NCBI GenBank assembly: GCA_008360955.1
Contig: LUCM01006787.1
Span: 229,561 to 293,560 of the forward strand
DNA: 64,000 nt
Direction: 5' to 3'
Source: Fasciolopsis buskii
Taxonomy: Eukaryota > Platyhelminthes > Trematoda > Plagiorchiida > Fasciolidae
Position 1 is the stretch's first letter, and each line of letters starts with the position of its first letter. This document shows, in pieces, positions 13,074-25,168 of the stretch. The position numbers and the translations under genes were made by a program. The notes beneath the pieces were generated by a model that saw only the letters and a program-made list of their open reading frames with translations, was not told the origin of the DNA and did not search any database.

Positions 13074-13298
13074 NNNNNNNNNNNNNNNNNNNNNNNNNNN
13101 NNNNNNNNNNNNNNNNNNNNNNNNNNNNNNNNNNNNNNNNNNNNNNNNNNNNNNNNNNNNNNNNNNNNNNNNNNNNNNNNNNNNNNNNNNNNNNNNNNNN
13201 NNNNNNNNNNNNNNNNNNNNNNNNNNNNNNNNNNNNNNNNNNNNNNNNNNNNNNNNNNNNNNNNNNNNNNNNNNNNNNNNNNNNNNNNNNNNNNNNNN
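13074..13298. other. assembly gap of 225 N
   Basis: A run of N lies between the foldback arm and the second copy of the 373-base inverted repeat. Apparent open frames crossing it are meaningless. Confidence 1.
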
Positions 13299-13671
13299 AA
13301 GCTGTATGTATTTTGATAAACTTTGGTTTGTCCTGGTCTTATCAGTGTAAGTCTCCTAACATTTCTTGGGGATATGGAACCATTAACAAACATCAGCTGC
13401 ATTTTTCCCACTATATCCCATCAATGACTGTCATATGGGTTCTTGTAGGTTTTTGACCTTGGGTGCTTGAACATGAAAAACGAAGGCCTAAAGGAACGTA
13501 CAAATAGCATAACTCTTGTAGAAATGACTCTGGGAGATATTCTTGGTTATAAATCCAGATACATCGACCTTTTTCGCAGAAGGCATAATCGCGCATCAAG
13601 TCAAAGTTGATTTTTCAGCAATTGGAATATTTTAAATCGTTTAAGGTTGTTAGTGTTAATAGTAGAAGGTT
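13299..13671 (-). repeat. right arm of perfect inverted repeat
   Basis: Exact reverse complement of 10836-11208. Sequence beyond 13671 is unrelated to that left of 10836. Confidence 0.9.
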
Positions 13672-14908
13672 CGAGTTCTATTGCATGGATTTTTCAATAA
13701 GTTGAACAGGATCAGCGACTTGCGGTCTCCACAAGAGTTGTTCCGCACTCATTTCCGAATCAGATTGGTCTGGCGTTTGGAAATTTGCAAAAGCTCCCGT
13801 ATCCATAGTGCTTCCGATCCCTGAAGGTAATTAATGTAAGTCTTCCCTCGTTAGTGCTCGACGGTGCATTGACACGTGATAATGTTACCATTCTTCTCTG
13901 TTACACCCTACGTTGCTGCAGTGTTGCAAACTACGGTAAAATTCCACTCTACTCATGAGTAGCTTAGTGATGAAAACAGATTTTCCCTCGAAATTCTAAA
14001 TTGCACCCTCCCGAGGATTTTGCCAGGTTGGTTGAATAAAACTCGGGGCAACACATCCAGGTGCCATGCTTTCTCAGTTTTGCTTTTATCTACCAATTCA
14101 TAGTTCAGCGAAAGCGCTTGCTATTAGCTTAATCTGGCTTGGAAAATAAACTCTTGTCATACTTCAAGTCATGCCGAGTACCTTGTTACGATATTCACAA
14201 AAATAGGCGAACTGAGTAATCTGAGGGGAGAATATTTTCTCTAGATTTAAAGTTGTGTAATCGGACAATTTAGCCCCGTACAAATATTACAGGTGTAGAG
14301 CAGAATTCTCAGTAACAGCAGAAGTCCCAGAAAATTGTTTGGTAAAGCAGAAATCCAGAGTAGGAGGTTACGGATCTTAGAACGAATTATCCGCATCAGG
14401 TAGACCGTTTTAAGCTAACGAGTCAAGTTTTGCCTTTAATATACCCAAGAACGTTAAATGCTACTAAACCTGGTACTTCGGCACTCCTTCAAAAATATGC
14501 GCACAAAAGAGCGAGTCTCAATTAATGCATATTTTCAGTCTGTCAAGTGAGTAAAATTATCCTTGAGGAATGAGACCAGTTTCGTTGTTTTCGCCGCTCG
14601 TCGGATATGCGTACCCAGTACTCTCTTGTCCAAACATCCTTATACTCGTACACTCCGAATTGGTATTTCTAACTGGAGCATGATTTGTAGTGTCACGAAT
14701 GTGCATAGAAGCTTTTCGTTGAAAAGTTTAAAATGAAGCAGAACTCTGATTCGTTGATGATTGTGTGTTAGTTGGGCCAATCCAACCTTGGGAACGAGGT
14801 CGGAATGCCACCAAAATGGATGGGAAAATTTTGTTCACTCATTCAGATACAAATTCCATAAATATCTATATATATGATAGGACGTTTGCGAAAATATATT
14901 ATTTCTAG
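13672..14908. other. no supportable feature
   Basis: Moderately AT-rich sequence with no recognisable protein, RNA or repeat signature. Confidence 0.5.
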
Positions 14909-15102
14909 TGGCTCATTTTCAACAGGATGGTATACATGGAATGCTTAAATCACCCGTTCCTCAAAATACGCAGAGCTGTTCATGCATCCCGATTGTTTTA
15001 TCGTTATTTAGATCGAATCCACTGAAACAGTCGAATAAATTCACCTTTTACGGTCCACATGGCAACAGACCCTGTCCGTCAGGAATCGCTACAATGATAA
15101 AA
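14909..15102 (+). CDS. candidate exon, unrecognised gene
   Basis: A TATTATTTCTAG acceptor opens 64 codons in phase 1, and the frame reaches an ATAAAA/GTAAAA donor in phase 0. The peptide is hydrophilic with several Cys, Pro and Gly residues (QSCSCIP, then KFTFYGPHGNRPCPSG). It resembles no family I know. This is one of the longer open candidates, though still within what chance allows. Confidence 0.25.
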
Positions 15103-15182
15103 GTAAAAGGCAGTATGCAGAACGTTATGAATATTCATGATCTAATGTGAACTTAGTGTTAACTTGGCTCTAGCTCATAGGA

Positions 15183-15206
15183 TTTTTTCTTTTTCTTTTT
15201 CTTTTG
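15183..15206. repeat. (CTTTTT)n pyrimidine tract
   Basis: Three to four CTTTTT-like units on the plus strand. Confidence 0.85.
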
Positions 15207-16024
15207 AGGTGCGGAAAACTCCCGTCAAATCAAAGGTTCAGTCCTTTTTACGCAACACAATGAATGCGCTGAATTGGGTTTGTCTGACGGTCAGTGCTAA
15301 ACGAATACAAATGACTAAATTGAAAGCCATTTGACATCACTAATCAAAAGTTGTACTTTCTCATGAGCAGCTTATTTGCTGCATCCGTTATCCTCGCGGA
15401 AAATGGAAGCACCTTTTTTGGACAAACGATCAATTTGACAAACCAGAGTTTTCCATTTTGTCATCCGCATAAGAAGCTTGGATATACCTTAAGATTGCTC
15501 ATCAAATTGTAAATCTGGGGGGACATGATATCTCACGGACCGATCATGCATCCTAACTTCGGGATTGCTGGAACAGTCAGTTAAAGTAAGCGCGCCTTTC
15601 TTGATTCGTCCTTAAAAACGTCTTTTGAACGGAGTGGCAAACTGATGATCTATTTATTGAGAGAAAACCGAAAACGTTTCGGTAACTGTTGGTCGGTTAG
15701 CACATTGATCACCTACGTTCTACATTCGTGAACGTCAAGACCTGGTTACCACTCATTCTCCTTCTCTCTTGGACAAAACCAAATCAACTCTTTGTTTGTG
15801 AATTGTGGGTTCACAACTTTTTGTTTAGACTAAGCCACACGGTCATTTGCACTTTAATTTTACCAGTAACGTACTTATTTCCTTATATTAATTAATTTTA
15901 TTGATCGGTAGGTAGAGCTTTAAGCACCGAACTCAAAATTCATCTTGTGTAAGAACCAAAGCCTCACAACTTCGTCCAAAGCGTAATAGTGTTGGAAGTC
16001 GTCGCAGTTAGATTTTAACCAGTT

Positions 16025-16928
16025 CAAACTGCAAAATTTTATTCCAGGAAGTTTATTTGAAGTAGGAAATAAGCTAAATCGATTTAGAGAAAAGTTTCCG
16101 CTATACGTAGCAGTCGTCTCATTCTGTTAAATCTCATCAAACATCAGAAATCTATTTTCTGTCTTCAGCGACCAGTCTAATATGCACTGGATAACATTTC
16201 GTAATATATATCGCATAATTTCCACAGCAAAGCGTGAACGAGCCCTCTCAAGCACTGCTAGGGATTTTTGATGGAAGTATTCAAGATTTTATAGGGGATA
16301 ACTGATCCTTCGTTGACATTCAATTCAGCCTCAGAAACGCACGGTGATCTTGACTATACTGTTTAGTCGTCTGCCGCTGTAGCAACCCTCGGTCGTTGCG
16401 CTCACCGGAAATGACTCTCATAAAACTCGATTTACGTCAATGTCAGTCGCGCACAGGTTACTCATATGTGGGGCAGTTCTGTCTCACTGCCGTACCTCTA
16501 CTTCGGCACCACGTTGCGAACTCGAAGAAGTTGGTAGCTTAAGGGTACAAAAGCCCAGTTGGAGAAAGAATGCCTTGTCATTAGAATAAGTGTTCTCTCC
16601 TGTCATACCCGAAAAAGTTGACCGCTATTGGGTTGAGTATTTTTTTGTAGAAACGCAAGTGGTACGATGAAACTTTACGGAGGCTGTGCTCCCATAAAGC
16701 GGAAGATCCCAATGGATTGGGGCTATTTCAAATAGCGCACTTACCTGGTCACCACTTAGGTGTTTGGCAACATTGCAAAACTATCTCATCCAGCTCAAAG
16801 CGATAACAACAAAATCATTATTACGCTACCGGGCAGGCTCTGAACGGTTTGTTGAACTTCACCACATGATGTTGCACCTATCCGTGACTGATTTGCACGG
16901 TTACCGTCCGCTAGCTCACAGCGATCGA
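16025..16928 (+). repeat. left arm of 904-base palindrome
   Basis: The reverse complement of 17131-18034. I saw a single C/T difference (in the GGTTAC(C/T)GTCC block). A 202-base spacer (16929-17130) separates the arms. A second direct copy of 16625-17130 follows at 18048, immediately after transposon-end sequence. Confidence 0.9.
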
Positions 16929-17037
16929 TTGAACAAGGATGAAACAGCTGTACAGAGCTTCCATGCTTTCTTTATATTGAAGTGAGCGATGATATCACAT
17001 GGTGAATTATTTCATGAAAACATTCAATCTCCTACTA
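16929..17037 (+). repeat. SINE body copy (headless)
   Basis: It shares the GGATGAAACAGCTGTA, TGATATCACATGGTGAATTA and CTCCTACTACTAAAATG blocks with the SINE at 18651-18870 but has no tRNA-like head. It is duplicated almost exactly at 18352-18464 by the local assembly duplication. Confidence 0.7.
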
Positions 17038-17130
17038 CTAAAATGTATCAAGCAAGCAAGCACGGTAGGTCATATTTGAAGCCCTCATCGTACCTAGGCT
17101 ACCTGCAGAGAAGTGATCTATGAGTAGGGG

Positions 17131-18034
17131 TCGATCGCTGTGAGCTAGCGGACAGTAACCGTGCAAATCAGTCACGGATAGGTGCAACATCATGTGGTGA
17201 AGTTCAACAAACCGTTCAGAGCCTGCCCGGTAGCGTAATAATGATTTTGTTGTTATCGCTTTGAGCTGGATGAGATAGTTTTGCAATGTTGCCAAACACC
17301 TAAGTGGTGACCAGGTAAGTGCGCTATTTGAAATAGCCCCAATCCATTGGGATCTTCCGCTTTATGGGAGCACAGCCTCCGTAAAGTTTCATCGTACCAC
17401 TTGCGTTTCTACAAAAAAATACTCAACCCAATAGCGGTCAACTTTTTCGGGTATGACAGGAGAGAACACTTATTCTAATGACAAGGCATTCTTTCTCCAA
17501 CTGGGCTTTTGTACCCTTAAGCTACCAACTTCTTCGAGTTCGCAACGTGGTGCCGAAGTAGAGGTACGGCAGTGAGACAGAACTGCCCCACATATGAGTA
17601 ACCTGTGCGCGACTGACATTGACGTAAATCGAGTTTTATGAGAGTCATTTCCGGTGAGCGCAACGACCGAGGGTTGCTACAGCGGCAGACGACTAAACAG
17701 TATAGTCAAGATCACCGTGCGTTTCTGAGGCTGAATTGAATGTCAACGAAGGATCAGTTATCCCCTATAAAATCTTGAATACTTCCATCAAAAATCCCTA
17801 GCAGTGCTTGAGAGGGCTCGTTCACGCTTTGCTGTGGAAATTATGCGATATATATTACGAAATGTTATCCAGTGCATATTAGACTGGTCGCTGAAGACAG
17901 AAAATAGATTTCTGATGTTTGATGAGATTTAACAGAATGAGACGACTGCTACGTATAGCGGAAACTTTTCTCTAAATCGATTTAGCTTATTTCCTACTTC
18001 AAATAAACTTCCTGGAATAAAATTTTGCAGTTTG
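17131..18034 (-). repeat. right arm of 904-base palindrome
   Basis: Reverse complement of 16025-16928, ending directly before the N at 18035 and the Tn5 end. Confidence 0.9.
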
Positions 18035-18047
18035 NTATAAGAGACAG
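18035..18047 (+). other. residual Tn5/Nextera mosaic-end sequence
   Basis: One N is followed by TATAAGAGACAG, the inner 12 bases of the 19-base Tn5 mosaic end used in Nextera and mate-pair libraries. It sits exactly at the junction between the palindrome arm and a direct re-copy of 16625 onwards. A library adapter is the simplest reading. Confidence 0.88.
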
Positions 18048-18553
18048 CTATTGGGTTGAGTATTTTTTTGTAGAAACGCAAGTGGTACGATGAAACTTTA
18101 CGGAGGCTGTGCTCCCATAAAGCGGAAGATCCCAATGGATTGGGGCTATTTCAAATAGCGCACTTACCTGGTCACCACTTAGGTGTTTGGCAACATTGCA
18201 AAACTATCTCATCCAGCTCAAAGCGATAACAACAAAATCATTATTACGCTACCGGGCAGGCTCTGAACGGTTTGTTGAACTTCACCACATGATGTTGCAC
18301 CTATCCGTGACTGATTTGCACGGTTACCGTCCGCTAGCTCACAGCGATCGATTGAACAAGGATGAAACAGCTGTACAGAGCTTCCATGCTTTCTTTATAT
18401 TGAATTGAGCGATGATATCACATGGTGAATTATTTCATGAAAACATTCAATCTCCTACTACTAAAATGTATCAAGCAAGCAAGCACGGTAGGTCATATTT
18501 GAAGCCCTCATCGTACCTAGGCTACCTGCAGAGAAGTGATCTATGAGTAGGGG
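18048..18553 (+). repeat. direct duplicate of 16625-17130
   Basis: The offset is 1423 bases and the sequence is nearly identical. From 18554 the sequence still resembles 17131 onward but carries real substitutions, and it departs fully at 18661, where a SINE head begins. Confidence 0.9.
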
Positions 18554-18650
18554 TCGATCGCTGTGAGCTAGCGGATAGTAACCGTGCAAACCAGTCACGG
18601 ATAGGTGCAACGTGCTCATGTGTTGAAGTTCAACACACCGTTCAGAGCCT

Positions 18651-18870
18651 GCCCGGTAGCACAATGGCTAAGGCGTTCGACTCAGAATCGTTCATTCCGG
18701 GTTCGCGTCCCAGTTCGGGCGCGGTGGATATGCATTGCTGATTTCATCCTAACCAGGATGAAACAGCTGTATAGTGCTCCCATGATTTCTTTATGGTCAG
18801 TTGAGCGATGATATCACATGGTGAATTATTTCATAAAGATATTTAATCTCCTACTACTAAAATGTATATA
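18651..18870 (+). repeat. tRNA-derived SINE
   Basis: The head (18651-18720) folds like a tRNA. Acceptor strand GCCCGG pairs with CGGGC plus one G-U pair. An A-box-like TAGCACAATGGCTAAGG, an anticodon-loop-like CTCAGAA and a B-box-like GGTTCGCGTCC follow in order. The T-stem and acceptor have mismatches, so it is not a functional tRNA gene. The body continues with a GGATGAAACAGCTGTA block and the TGATATCACATGGTGAATTA block, then an AT-rich tail. Read as protein, the head gives a VAQWLRRS-type peptide, a familiar by-product of tRNA SINEs. It would be transcribed by RNA polymerase III from the internal boxes and mobilised by a LINE. Confidence 0.75.
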
Positions 18871-19631
18871 AATCATTATTATTAGCTTCAATTTGCATCC
18901 AGTTAAGTCATCCGAAAAAGGGAGTTCGATGTGTATGGCCTAAGGCAACATGAAACTACTGTAAATGTTGCTAAAGAACAAGAGTTGCCAGTCATCAGTT
19001 GGTCAAAGAAACTTCTCCAGACTTATTTTGATCAAAAGCTTTTGGGTGAACGTGACACAAATCAGCTTCGCAGCTAAATAAACTTGCTTTTTCATAGTTA
19101 TGACCATCACAATAGATGTATACATTTCATTTAGCTTGCTAATCAGCAGTTGATAATGATTACCTTGGTTCCAGATTTGCCGAGGGTCTAACTCAAGCGT
19201 TGACCGCGGCTCGATCCGATTCCACCAATCGTGTGCACCATATCCAACCCACAATGAGAACATAAATAATAATGCACCGAAACGTATATTCCAAACATTC
19301 TGTCTGACAACTGTTCTGCCCCCTAACACGAGTCACCTACTCTCCATAGACGAGTAGTTTGTTGAGGCCGAGGGCTCGTAGGAAAGAAAGAAGATGAAGC
19401 TGAGAATCGTTTTGTCAGATGTTTATGCGCTTTATTCAAATGCATGCTGAATACATCTTGCGGACACATGAATGGACAGATAAGGACCCATCCAAGCATA
19501 GTGCCGATTAGTGTTGATGTTTCGCCATTCGGCTAATATGAAACAGTGGTAACAGAGAACCAGAAAACAATAAAACAGCGTGTCGAGCGTTCGTGCAACT
19601 TTTTTCTGTAACATACTATCACTGCGTACAG

Positions 19632-20669
19632 GCGTTCCTCGTGAGTCAGACAATACAAGTGTCCTGAAACCTCTTATCAAAATTGATAGTGAAAAGTACA
19701 ACTTAACCAATTTGGCAATTGCATTGATTGAATTTGAATTAATAAACGGCCCAGTTTATTTACTGCATTCTCGAAACCTGTTAATGTGAGTGGCATAGTG
19801 AACCATGTGCGAAAACCCCAAATACTCACCAAACGTGTTAGCGTATGCATCTTCCTTCGAGTCCCGATGGGTTCCTTTGATCTTTCCCGTTTTGTCTTTA
19901 GACCGATTCTAATATGAAACTAATCCGATTTAAGAGTAAATCAAACGACGGACTGTGGGTTGTTCATTCACCATGCATATACGCTCAGTATTATTGAAGG
20001 GATTCATTCTGGTCAGCACCTATTTTACATTTGACCTTGTAAACAATCTGAAATGACCGATTTCGGTTACACCTTATGTTCGCCCCGATGTAATATGGAT
20101 GCCCCAGTGAATGTGCACAACTGACCAGTTCATGTTCACCTATGTCATCTATTTTGCAGAACAAATCAACTGAACATGGACAGTCATTTGTAACGGAATA
20201 TTGTCATGCCATTACCAAATTATTCCGTTTATTTGACCAAAACAATCAGTAAAACAATACTAATCCACGGGTTACGTGACCGATGGTCTCACCCAGACTC
20301 ACTGAGACTCAAATTTGAGAATGAGCTAACCATTTGGTGGCTTGATGAAAACACTTGTTTTTTTGTAAACGTGATTGACCTTAGAAATGCCACTGTGTTG
20401 TGCCTTTCCTTTTCAATGAACCTTCGCCTTTTAACAAGTCCAATAGTTTGGTGTAAATGACATGCATCTTGTGACTTCGTATGATGTTTTCAGTCCAGTG
20501 AGAGGTAGAAAACTAAGCTCTCCTGTGGATGAGCAAACTGTACAGACCTATAAACCTTGTGCTCGTTTTCGTGCTATTCCGTTGGGCGACAGAGAATTGA
20601 AGGGTTGTCTGTACCTGTTGATTGTTATTCCTCTTTCACATCGTTTGGCGGTTTGTTTGAGACATACTG
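19632..20669 (+). CDS. candidate two-exon segment, unrecognised gene
   Basis: The first candidate exon, 19632-19785, has a TGCGTACAG acceptor and a TTAAT/GTGAGT donor with 50 codons open, entered in phase 1 and left in phase 2. The second, 20494-20669, has a GATGTTTTCAG acceptor and enters with one leading base, which fits the phase-2 exit. It is open to an ACTG/GTACAA donor in phase 1. The second peptide has a hydrophobic helix-like stretch (GCLYLLIVIPLSHRLAVCL). Matching phases raise the odds above chance. No homology is recognised. Confidence 0.3.
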
Positions 20670-23600
20670 GTACAATTCACGCATCCTGTCACGCATGGAT
20701 AGAATGCCGTTTGGTATTGGCATAAAACAGACAGGCTTAAACCAGTCCGGTTGACCTAGGCTTGACAGCAAACTTGTACTGGTTGCGCTTGAGTCATGTC
20801 CTAGATGATGTATATCATAAAACACGCTCAGTCGGCACTTCCAACGATCCAAAGGCCGTTTTAATGACATGAAGTGCCATGGTAACCGAGTGGTGGTTGT
20901 TTGTCCCCAAGGGAAGACGTTTCTTTTTCTTTGAGGTGTCTTTTAGCCTTTTGGTATCAACTATTCCAATTATTAGATTTCAGCGGATGTAATAACAAAA
21001 TTTATATATTTTGTCCTTGATTTTGGGATTGCCAAAGCACTTCTGGGTTACGTAAAGTCAGTTCCATTACACCACCTAATTCCGGGGTAATGTGCAGACG
21101 ATCAGCACATCCTGCAGAGCGGGCAAGTAAGTGTGTGCGCCTGAGATGGGCCAGGTTTCTGAAATCCCAACCTCAGGTTTCGACAAGCCGATCGAGTGGT
21201 CGTTGTGAACATGTCTGAATTTTCAAAAAATTATGTAGCCTTGATATAGAAATGAACAAATTATCTACAAACGATCAATCTATTTAGCAGTATTATTGAG
21301 ACAATTAGAAAACTTTCTTGATTTAATGAATGGATGTGTCTTATGGGCGCGGTCTTTTGATGGGTAACTAACCCTAGAAACTGGAAAAAGGGCAGGTGAA
21401 TGCACATCATAGCGCACCATACTCGTGGATCCGAATTCCTCGAGCCCATATACGCACGGAACCGGACCAGCGGATGCTGAAGTAAAGTCGGTGAAGATCA
21501 AGCGAAAAGTTCAAGGCCCCTGAAGGTGTACAATATCAGCCTAGAACGTTATAAAATCAGATTTCAGTCATTGACGTTTACGTTTCAACGACGTCACTTC
21601 GACTCGTTTTGCGGATCTGGGGATCTAAATAATAATTTCATCGACTATAGCATCAACAACCTTGATTGCCCTGCCTTTAGTATTGTATAATAATGATCAG
21701 AACAGATCATCGCTTTTCGAGGGGAATTCTTGGTCTAATTTGGCTTTTGGCATTAAACTGTGACTTACCAAGAAGAAAAATGGATATTTAATATTTGGGT
21801 AAACTTTTTGCATTCTATTCTCTAACATACTGACTACAACCGACGGCGTTCGGCTAACATTTTAAAAAAATCAGCTTACGAATGGAATGTGCAACTGCTA
21901 ATTGTTTATATCGATCAAAAACAGACCTACATGCGTGGGTTTCATTCCTTTCTTATAGCCGGTCAAACTAGATTTAATTCATGCTGCTTCGAGTCTTTTT
22001 CCTTTTGATAGGCGATAAAACGGATACAGTAATCAATCAGAATTATCGTACGGTAGAATGAAAGTTTTCTCATGGCCCGTAAGTTACCTGAAATGGGCTC
22101 ACCAGTCGAGAATGTAAAGACCTGTGACTCACAACTCATATTCTCTGCATCATTTCCAAACTGGTGTACCTGAGGTTCATCGGCGTAAACATGATGGCTA
22201 TGGTTACTCTACGTTAGCACTAAGCAAAGCAAAGTCCACCTTAACACTGAAACTGTCAACTAAACTAACCCTGTAAACATCCGCGTCCCACAATCTATTG
22301 GTCGAAATATGATTTACTCAATTTCAGCCGTATCTATGTCAACAAAATTTCGGTAGGGCTGATCCAATGTTAAAGAAACTATGCGGCTTAGTAATAACTG
22401 CCTGATGTCATTAATTAGATGTTCAGATCAATAGTTTAAAGATGCACTGAGTTTACTTGACTTGAGATCCAGTGTGTCGCGTTCAGATGATGTCACACAA
22501 CGGTGAATAGATGGAATTAACATGAGAACGGATACACAATGCGGAGAATGTTCAAGCACGAATGGGAAACTACGTTTCGAGGGCGAGAAGCTGTGAAAAA
22601 GACCAGAAGAACAGTCGGAGAAAGCTGAGGAACAACGAGAAAACCTACATTATTAGTGCATTCTAGAATGAAGCGTGAACAGGACATAGTATTTATCATT
22701 GTATTAGCTAGAATAATGATATCACGATAACGGGTCTCAGATGTGGTCAACTCAATATGGTTACCGAAGATGAACGAAGACGTCAAATCAGCCTACGTAG
22801 TGAAAACTTCCTGTGCTCACAAACCGAGGCCTAGGATGTTTGGTGTTAATTACGTTTGACACAAACTGTTTTCAGTGATAACCGAAATAAGTCCGAAGTG
22901 AACTAACTGGAAATAACTCTGTTTTCTTATGACACCAATTTATTTCACTTCATATCAAAGTCTATGCGAACAACTGGATTTCACTGAAAATTTGCTTTTT
23001 TTCGGCACCAGATCTATTACTAATCTTGTGGTTATGTCTTTAATGTTTCCCCATATTTTTTGGTTCCTCGGGTCCCTTTGTGGACTACCGCTTAGGATTG
23101 TAAATCACCCGTGCTTAGTCAAGTGATTCTCGGCCGTGGCACATAAACAACGTACTAATTCCTCTCTCGGAATTTCGTATTCGCCTGGGCCAGTCGAACG
23201 TCAGCACACAACTAAACTCTTGGAATTCTGATTAAGTGAGATAGTAATTGGGTTTTCTAGTCGAATTTTCCCTTACCAACTAATCCAACTGAGATTTCGA
23301 CTAGCTAACTATCAGAATAAAGTGCCTTAAAGAAATCTCCATTGAAATTGTCTTTATCCTCAAGACAGCTGCTGGCGGAAGAATCTATGCACATACTTGA
23401 TCCACAAGCACTGAAGCCCGGATTTAGCGTAATTCTCAATGGGCTATCCATTGGAACTCCATACCGAAAATTGTCTGCTGGGATCCGGTCGAACATCGCA
23501 AGTTTGGCTCTTGCAGCTAGAGCATTCCTAAGGTTAGCATGAAAACCAGTGCCAGAGACTGGGTCGTCTAACACAAAGAGTAAGTTGAGATACCAAGGTT

Positions 23601-24254
23601 AAGGTTGGGGCACGAACTGTTATCCCAAAACAAAAACACGCTAGAAGCGCCTAAGAAGTCGGAAAGTACTGTCAGTTTTTGTTCTATCTTGTACACCTTG
23701 TTAACTTCGAAGATGGTTTAATGTAGCGTACATATGACGATTTGTCATTCACTCATTTGTACTTTGTACGGTTCACTAACCTTAATTGGAAAATTCGGGT
23801 TGACTTACAAGTACAGTTCATGCGGAACTAGTGTATTCTGCTATTATGGAATTGCATCTGCTGTTTCAAGCTTATTCGATGGGAATCCAATTATTCGTCA
23901 CTAATCCGGAATGTTGGACTGAAAAGTTAGGATTGAAATTTAATTCTGATTTGCTTTTTGTCCTGTAGTTTCCATCATACATCTCTGTTCACCCCTGGCT
24001 ACTTGGTGCATTTCAGATGATTTTGATGTCATGGAAAGGAGAATCAATAGTACTCTTCGGATGAATGGTATTTGGGTTCTGTGGAACAACGACAGCCAAA
24101 GAGGTCTCACATCGAACAAAATGATTCTTTTAGGAACGTATCCCGGGCCTTTGGCTAGACAGCTGAGGCTGACGACCTTTTTGAAATGAACAAAAACAAA
24201 TAAAGAAACAATGGAGCAAAACCTAACAACGTACCGGCCAACTTTTACAGTTCA
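20670..24254. other. no firm gene; one region open on both strands
   Basis: At 23369-23532 both strands are open. On plus, a CTCAAGACAG acceptor and AAG/GTTAGC donor bracket 54 codons (phase 0 to 2). On minus, an antisense frame of about 89 codons runs through the same bases. I cannot choose between them. The rest shows nothing recognisable. Confidence 0.4.
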
Positions 24255-24330
24255 ACCGGCGGTGGCCAAATGCATAAGGCCGTGGCATTTGAACGTCAAG
24301 GTCGTCAGTTCGTATCCTCCCAACGCCGGT
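24255..24330 (+). repeat. tRNA-like element, probable SINE head or tRNA pseudogene
   Basis: A perfect 7-base acceptor pairing is seen (ACCGGCG with CGCCGGT), a GGCC/GGCC D-stem around a 10-base loop, and a TTCGTATCC B-box-like block. The anticodon and T stems do not pair well, and the 76-base length includes extra bases after the T loop. The downstream 90 bases are GC-rich and then turn A-rich (AATAAAGGAAGTAAAAG), as a SINE tail would. It is unrelated in sequence to the SINE at 18651. Confidence 0.5.
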
Positions 24331-25168
24331 CAACTTCCCCAATTAGCAGCACTCTGCTGGCCGCGGGCCCCGTCCTGAAATTTGATGTACATTGGAGTTT
24401 CATTAATAAAGGAAGTAAAAGATAAAATCTTTAAAATATTAAAAAATCGGACGGCCTGCAATCTGCCCATTACAAATAGCACAAGAAAGTGACTGGCATG
24501 ACTAGAAGAAACCGCCTACTGATAATAAAAGTTATATCTTTTACACCGACGCATCTTTCCTGAATGATGAACTAACAACTCGAAATTAGATTCTGTCCTT
24601 TCCCGAGTGTATCTACTAGAACAAATTGGCCGTTGAAGAGGCAGGATTTTTATGCTCAGTTGGTCCCAGACTAGGCAGGTACTAACAGAAAGACGAGCTT
24701 GATATGTTGCTGTCCTTTATTCATCTAGCGAAGGAATTTAGGTGAACAACATCATCTTGATCTCACCTGAGACTTGGTGATTTATCCTGTTGAGCCATAT
24801 GTTATCCACCAAATGGTTCTGTGTAACTTAGCTTCATTCAGCCTCGCTTTATTCACTAATCTGTGAAGTTCAGTCAGAGCCTCGAACCAGGGAAATCATC
24901 ACATGAACCATTTTGGGTTTTGGTGAAACTGAGCCTAAAATAAGCAATCCTCGTCGCGATGATCTTGTAGGAGTGCACGAAAGCTAAGTCTTCCTTTGTT
25001 TACAATAAACATTGGATAAAGACGTAATTTAAACTCTAGAGAAACAGTCATGTGAAATAATCTTATTTTAAAAAGGAAACGAAAATTTCTGATAAATAAG
25101 ATATAACAAGATATATTTCACTCAAGATGATTGTATTCATCTGCCAGGGAATTTTTCCATTGAACAGA

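Noticed and set aside
13005..13411. Open frames running through the N gap
   Set aside because: They consist mostly of unknown residues and reflect no sequence.
17038..18408. Repeated identical proteins beginning MATLQNYLIQ on both strands
   Set aside because: They are the same palindrome arm read several times and have no independent coding support.
18651..18720. Functional tRNA gene
   Set aside because: There are mismatches in the acceptor and T stems, and the sequence continues into the repeated SINE body.
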